Assembly (NCBI GenBank): GCA_019649035.1
Contig: BMAT01002659.1
Span: 400,055 to 424,300, forward strand
Length of the DNA stretch: 24,246 nt
Source: Elysia marginata
Lineage: Eukaryota > Mollusca > Gastropoda > Plakobranchidae
Direction: 5' to 3'
This document shows positions 19,189 through 24,246 of the stretch, piece after piece (the stretch's first letter is position 1; each line of letters starts with the position of its first letter). The translations under genes and the position numbers were made by a program. Below the pieces are notes generated by a model. It did not search any database. It had not been told where the DNA came from and worked only from the letters and a program-made list of their open reading frames with translations.

Positions 19189-19281
19189 AGAGAGAGAGAG
19201 AGAGATATATATATATAGATAGATAGATAGAGAGAGAGAGAGAGAGCGATAGAGAGGGAGAGAGAGACACACACACACACA
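19189..19281 (+). repeat. Compound microsatellite AG-AT-GATA-AG-AC
   Basis: Consecutive pure blocks of AG, AT, GATA, AG and AC repeats, in that order. Confidence 0.95.
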
Positions 19282-19489
19282 GACTATTGATTAATATAGC
19301 AAATACGTAGGTATGAAGTGGGCGCACAGTTTTTAAAAATGCACTAATCTTCGAATTGCATGTTCAACGCTTCTCCCTGCACAAAGAAAACTCTTGAATA
19401 TTTTGGTAGGATGATTTGTAGACCAAGATAAATTGGCTGACAAAACAAATTAGTACCCTCATATCACAAGCACTACAAAGTAGCGAATA

Positions 19490-19900
19490 ACAGTAAGTGC
19501 GTCGTCGCGACTTAGGAACCATGTTTCTGTTTGCCTTTCGACTTTAGTAAGTAGATAAAACGGCAAATGCTCTTCGTCGCAAATGTCAAGATTCCTAAAG
19601 TTCTAGATGTTATCGCGATAATTCCTCTTTTAGTTTTAATCTGTAGCCGAAATGTGTTTACTTAAGGTAAGTTGTTTTAGAAATTTTTTAGCGAAGTAGA
19701 CTAAATTTCCCTCCTCCCCTCCTCCCTCGAAAAAAAAGATCTAGATCTCGTGTCGCCATCGAAACAAGTCGGCTGTCGTCGGAGAGCTGTATATCTTTTT
19801 AAAGTATTTTGTAGTTAGATGTTTCAGGGGTTGATTCGAGAAAACCATCGTGTTAACACCATCTAAGAGAAGAGAAAAAAACCGCAACAACGGTAAGTAG
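19490..19900 (+). promoter_or_regulatory. CpG-richer patch with splice-donor-like sites, no exon proven
   Basis: Unlike its flanks this patch has many CpGs (for example TCGTCGCGA near 19502 and TATCGCGATA at 19611-19620). It also holds three GTAAGT donor-like sites (GT at 19493, 19667 and 19893). It could hold an untranslated first exon, but no TATA-like start, ORF or partner acceptor was identified. Confidence 0.2.
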
Positions 19901-21130
19901 AGCGTCTGGTTTGAAGAAAGAGTAGAGGAGCTTAAAATATCTTACACTTTTCCACGTGCGAGAAATGCCAGTGCTAAGGCCACGTGTATAGTTTTTTTAG
20001 AACTAACAAAAATTTTTGTTGTCTCTAATTGTTTCAGTACACCAAATAGATTTAAACAATTAAATTGTGTTACTTCAAAAACCACCTTGTAGAAGATGAA
20101 AAGAAAACACATGCAGTACCTTTACAACAAAAAATTTTTTTTGGTTAAAATCAATTCACCGAAACAAATAATAAACTATGCATTAAGTATAACGCAAGTT
20201 GTTACCCTTTCTTTTGCAACATTTCGAAAAAGATAGTTCAAGGCTAAAAGTATAATCATTGTTTATACGGCCACCGCATAGAGCAAACTTTTGTAGATCT
20301 GGATATGCGGTATAAGAAATTCAATATATTTTTTTATTAATATTATTACCATTGAAAGCACTTTGGAGCAGTTTGATCTGGCGAGAATATGACTGTAGAT
20401 TCTCATGGTTCAAAAATCTCTTTTTAAAGAGTGTGTGTGTGTGTGCAGTTTCCTGCTCGTGTGAGAAGGTCACAAAGAGGGGGTCGGGTGGAGATTATGT
20501 GATATATTACTCGGTTGGAGCCCCATTTAATTGGTTTAGTAAAGCGACTTGTTCAACGGTACTTCAGAACTAATTCTACCGTGGAAAAACGCTGTCTTTT
20601 TTAAAATTCAATGTTTCATTTTCTTCCCATCCTTTACAGTTTTAACTTGAAGTTACGGTGCACTGCCCCTAGCAATTTGGGTACTTCTAGTAACAAATAC
20701 ACTGCATAAAAAAGAAAAAAAGGATGAATATAGTCCTGGCTATCTTACACTAATTCAAAAGGAAAACTGTTCAGAAATATTTTCAGTAAAAAAAATATTT
20801 TAAAAAAATATTTCGTTGGGAAATTCCATCACCTGCCCCGCAAATTGATTAAGAAAGCATCACTCTTTCTGTTTATGGCTCCAGATAAAATATCCTGCGA
20901 ATCTGTTTGTTATGTTTTGTGCTTAACTTTATATCTGAGAGAAAGATAAGACATATGTAAGCAGCCAAACTTTGGTAGGTGTAAAGTGGGATCACATGCC
21001 AAAGCGCAAAGCAAACAAAAAAATTTGACCTTTTCAAAGATTAACATCCTATAAATAAACGGGGTGATAAAGATCAAAGTTTAGTTTTATAGCCGAAGAA
21101 ATAGTGCAGGCACTGCGCAAGTTTTATAAT
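19901..21130. other. AT-rich stretch, no gene recognised
   Basis: No gene is supported. A 73-codon frame at 20352-20573 is unrecognised and spans a short GT run. Confidence 0.5.
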
Positions 21131-21166
21131 GTCTCAATATAAACATTAAAAAAATATTATTGAGAC
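21131..21166. other. Small perfect hairpin
   Basis: GTCTCAATA and TATTGAGAC form a 9-bp stem with an 18-base AT-rich loop. The role is unknown. Confidence 0.5.
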
Positions 21167-22207
21167 TCTGTCGTTCTCAATCTCTGAGCAAGACGAAATA
21201 GTACAGAGGTTTTTTTGCTTCTGCTCTGAGTGTGTCTTTAAGATTTAAACTTTTGTTTTTACTAATGACGGCACAAAAAAAAACAATAACTATGATATTA
21301 TTGATGATAAAACCAGGTGCAATTTGTCTCACCTTAAGCTAATTATCCTTTCTAAAACCCGTTAAATGTTACTCACAAAACTTTGAATTTCTTTATCTTT
21401 TAACATTATCAAGACCTTATATTATACTCTTACGAAAGCAATTAGAAATTCATTCAATAGTGCCGATTTTTGTTTACTGTAAACTCTCAGTCCATTCTTG
21501 ACAAAACGCCGTCATACTTCAAGTCGAAAGCAAAAAAAAAAAAACAACAACAAAACAACAACAAAAACAAAAAACAACAAAGAAAAGGAATTTCTAAAAC
21601 TTCACCCAAAGAAAAAACTCATCTATTTTTTTAATTTGACTTTTTACAATCTAATGAATGGTAATTCTCAACCTAGAAAGGTTTGGTACAGACCTAAGGC
21701 TGGCCTATCGACTAAGAAAAAAAAAACCCAGAGGAACGCAACTTTTACTAATGCTTATCAGAACAGGTACGGTGATGTTTCAAAAGAATGCGGCGTACAA
21801 AATATTACTTTATGAACGAAATTTTCGATATTTTGGAATTTATTATCCTATACCCTTTACTAATAAATCTCGAAACTCTTTTTAGTCTTTTGCAATTAGA
21901 GGTGATTTGAGGTTAACAATTATTAGGACTTAATTTTTATTTGTTAGTCTTGGAGTCTCTTCCTTCTTTTCTCTCCACATTCCTGCCCCCCCCCTCCTAC
22001 CTCCAGTTTCCCCACATTTATTTCATTATGTTCGCCTTTTCAAAACTATAAAATTTTTAATGAATCTTTAAAATCTTATCCTTTCAAAACTTTTTAAAAA
22101 TGTCTTTGACCCTGACCCTAGACATTTTATGTTCGAGATTTAGTACGTTGACATGTAAGAGTGAAAGAGATTTAGGAATGAAGGACATATTAGAGGGATC
22201 CGTAAAT
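21167..22207. other. AT-rich stretch upstream of the LINE, no gene recognised
   Basis: Contains an A/AAC-rich run (about 21532-21583), whose open frames are artefacts, and a C-rich run near 21986-21993. Confidence 0.5.
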
Positions 22208-22221
22208 AATGAAGATCTCAA

Positions 22222-22851
22222 GTGGTTATCGTAGAAGAAGTAGTACTTGTGTTTAAAAATATTGACGCAAGGAAGACATGTGGGCCAGACAGAATTAAGG
22301 GAAAGATCTTAAAGATGTGTGCGGGTCAGCTATGTGAAATCTTTGCTTTTTTTTTTCAATTGATCTACAAAAAGCCACCACCTTCCAAAAATATGGAAAA
22401 TATCTGAAATTATTCCTGTTCCCCAAAAAACATATATATTAAGAAGATGAATGATCTAGAGCAGGTGACTTTGACCTCTATCATTATTAAATGTCTGTCA
22501 CAACGTTTGCTATTACTTGCTAGGGTGGAAATGCTCAAGAGAGTAAAAAGAATTAAATTTAATCAAGCAATCAGGAGAGCTAACAAAGTAACGAAAAACA
22601 TGATAGAGCCTTTCGGTGATTTTGAAATTCTTTACACTATAATTATACTGCCATAAAAAATCTTACCAATTGTAAAAGACGCCAAGCACCCCCTATGCAG
22701 TCAGATTAGGTACTCAGGCAGATCAGGAAGACCATTTATTTTTAGGTGCAAACCCGAGCGCTATAGGAAATCCTTCATGCCCTATACTGCCATGATGTGT
22801 AATGCCTTTCTATGTTTATTTGGGTATCTATGGTCTACATTCTTTGTATGA
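22222..22851 (+). pseudogene. Non-LTR retrotransposon (LINE) ORF2 relic, internally deleted
   Basis: This is a broken LINE ORF2. The first frame (22222-22407) gives KNIDARKTCGPDRIKGKIL, the start of the reverse transcriptase domain. The next piece lies in another frame (IWKISEIIPVPQKTYI, about 22390-22440), and the pattern resumes at 22447 with MNDLEQVTLTSIIIKC. Directly after, in the same frame, come AIRRANKVTKNM and then, in another frame (22660-22851), KDAKHPL..SGR, FRCKPERYRKSFMP and a stop. Those belong at the extreme C-terminus of this LINE type. The catalytic palm (the FADD/YADD region) is therefore missing. The clade looks like the Jockey/CR1/L2 group, but I cannot resolve it further. 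Confidence 0.88.
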
Positions 22852-23012
22852 CTAAAATGTTGAAACTGTTCGGTTGCTAGTGTAAATGACAAAGTAAATT
22901 TAAGTGATGTTTCTTAACCTATAAACGTGCGTATGTGTCTTTCTTATTTTATGCTGTGAAACCGAAACAATGAGCCTTATGAGGACAAAAAAATATTATT
23001 TGATTTTGAACT
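22852..23012 (+). mobile_element. 3' UTR and end of the same LINE
   Basis: Non-coding sequence after the last stop. It ends in a block TGTGAAACCGAAACAATGAG..GAGGACAAAAAAATATT that resembles the 3' ends of this LINE type. The exact border is approximate, and no target-site duplication was found. Confidence 0.55.
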
Positions 23013-23513
23013 TGTAACCGTTTTTCAATATCATAGCATTCCATAGCACCTAAATTGAGTTTTTCTGGTTAATATCCAGTTCAATTGTAAAAGTTAGACA
23101 ATTTCGTCCAACTTGGACGCCGTGTCCCCTTGTTGTTTTTGTTTTTTTTTAATGTGAAAACATTTATTGCTTTCAAACTCGCAGGTAGAAGCAGCTGTTA
23201 TACTTTATATTCAACAACGCAAAAATTTTAAGCGATAAGATTTTCTTTCAGAGAAAGAATGGAAATCGCTCTAACACTGTTTAAAACTTTTAATAGTGGT
23301 ATTATTTCCCACTTTTATTGACTTTGAGTAAAATGAAACGAAGACAAAAAATTCCCTATCTCTTACCATAATACTGGATGACAAAGTGATGAGATGCGGC
23401 ATACTATTCTATCTGTCTAGCTGTTCATTAGGTAATTTCCGACCATCTCTTCATTTTCAAAAGGCATGACAGAAGAAAATACAAGGAAAGGCCAAGAAAA
23501 GCCTAGCTGGCGA
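23013..23513. other. AT-rich stretch, no gene recognised
   Basis: Nothing supported beyond a short T-rich run at about 23133-23149. Confidence 0.5.
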
Positions 23514-23607
23514 CGCCATAGATATCAATAATAGTCTCGTCTTATTGCATACAGAAGAATCAACAGCTTATGCCTACTAACTTGATACTATAAGAATATC
23601 TATGGCG
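23514..23607. other. Structured hairpin, 12-bp perfect outer stem
   Basis: CGCCATAGATAT (23514-23525) is the exact reverse complement of 23596-23607. Inside, ATAGT/ACTAT and GCATA/TATGC could add inner stems, giving a branched fold of about 94 bases. It could be a small foldback element or an RNA hairpin. Nothing shows that it is expressed. Confidence 0.45.
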
Positions 23608-24023
23608 GTTCTTAAAAAGAAATGATGAACTTCATTCGCATTTTTTGTTTGATACGAGAATAAAGCCATGCAACCTTTCTACAGTTTAATAAAACCCTTA
23701 TCGTTGGCCAAACCACTGCCTTTCCCATCGCCTGAGCATGAGAGAAACTAGTTCAATCAGATTTCTGTAACGTCTCACTTGTAACCTACTAATTAAGGAC
23801 TTCGAGCATTGGTGAAATAGCATCATCGTACCCGATTGGCCATCTAAATACACAATAAATTAACATTCCTAACGTGTCGTATTGAAATCTTAAACCTGTA
23901 GACTTCATGCCAGAAGCCAATGATGTGTAATAAGATCGCCAGAATGATTTTAATGTGGTGTGCTGTAATTCTTACAGAAGCAGAGGAAGTGGGAGAGACA
24001 AATACCTGCGACTGTTGTATGTG
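23608..24023. other. AT-rich stretch, no gene recognised
   Basis: No gene or repeat family recognised. The short open frames here are treated as chance. Confidence 0.5.
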
Positions 24024-24024
24024 C

Positions 24025-24075
<51 letters not shown>

Positions 24076-24083
24076 GGAGAGAA
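24024..24083 (+). repeat. GA dinucleotide microsatellite
   Basis: A nearly pure (GA)n array with one GATA and one GGGA interruption. The Arg/Glu-repeat frame that crosses it is an artefact. Confidence 0.95.
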
Positions 24084-24183
24084 ATATACATTTAACGGTG
24101 CAGTAACAATGCTATAGACAACCTTTGCTTCCTTTCACGCTAAAATGTTTGTTTTAAAAATAACTTTAAGGACGAGCTCGGCA

Positions 24184-24208
24184 TCTATCTTCTATCTATA
24201 TATCTATA
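24184..24208 (+). repeat. Short imperfect TATC microsatellite
   Basis: A few TCTA units close to the window end. The remaining bases (to 24246) hold nothing recognisable. Confidence 0.6.
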
Positions 24209-24246
24209 AATGAGGAGCGCATGAATATAAAAGAAAGCTTCGGTAG

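Noticed and set aside
18802-19327. Minus-strand Ser/Leu-rich frames that look like membrane segments.
   Set aside because: They are translations of GA/TC-type microsatellites.
19737-19748. Perfect 12-base palindrome AGATCTAGATCT.
   Set aside because: Too short and too simple to carry meaning without other evidence.
1-24246. CRISPR arrays, operons, phage or plasmid features.
   Set aside because: There are no regularly spaced repeats with unique spacers and no prokaryotic gene organisation. The content is that of an animal nuclear genome.

Overview
The window reads as AT-rich nuclear DNA from an animal, most likely a lophotrochozoan and plausibly a marine mollusc. No complete gene is visible. 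There is no prokaryotic gene density, operon layout or ribosome-binding-site pattern. There are many microsatellites, tRNA-derived SINEs (one with a target-site duplication), a non-LTR LINE relic and a Penelope-like element (PLE) relic. The taxon is an inference from this repeat content only, because nothing here is a diagnostic host gene.

Layout: 1-150 is a TATC/TC microsatellite. 757-932 and 1524-1812 are two minus-strand copies of one SINE family. 2381-3346 is an element with ~145-bp inverted arms. 3434-3759 and 6277-6609 are two plus-strand copies of a second SINE family. 8097-8307 is the best candidate for host coding sequence: a GC-rich, stop-free terminal exon behind a strong polypyrimidine tract with a tandem CAGCAG acceptor. 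11338-11580 is a long GAT array. 12052-12282 (minus) is an unrecognised coding-like segment whose end lies in a dispersed repeat also found at 8836-8942. 13042-13848 is the C-terminal linker and GIY-YIG endonuclease part of a PLE, broken by frameshifts and cut by a 29-N assembly gap. 18810-18964, 19189-19281 and 24024-24083 are purine-rich microsatellites. 22222-23012 is an internally deleted LINE: N-terminal reverse transcriptase joined to the extreme C-terminus plus 3' UTR. The rest is AT-rich and shows no recognisable gene.

The elements do not form a pathway. This is intronic or intergenic sequence shaped by retroposition. The points most worth following are the terminal exon at 8.1 kb, the unknown coding-like segment at 12.1-12.3 kb, the repeated GAT-array flank that abuts the truncated PLE, and the in-frame internal deletion of the LINE.
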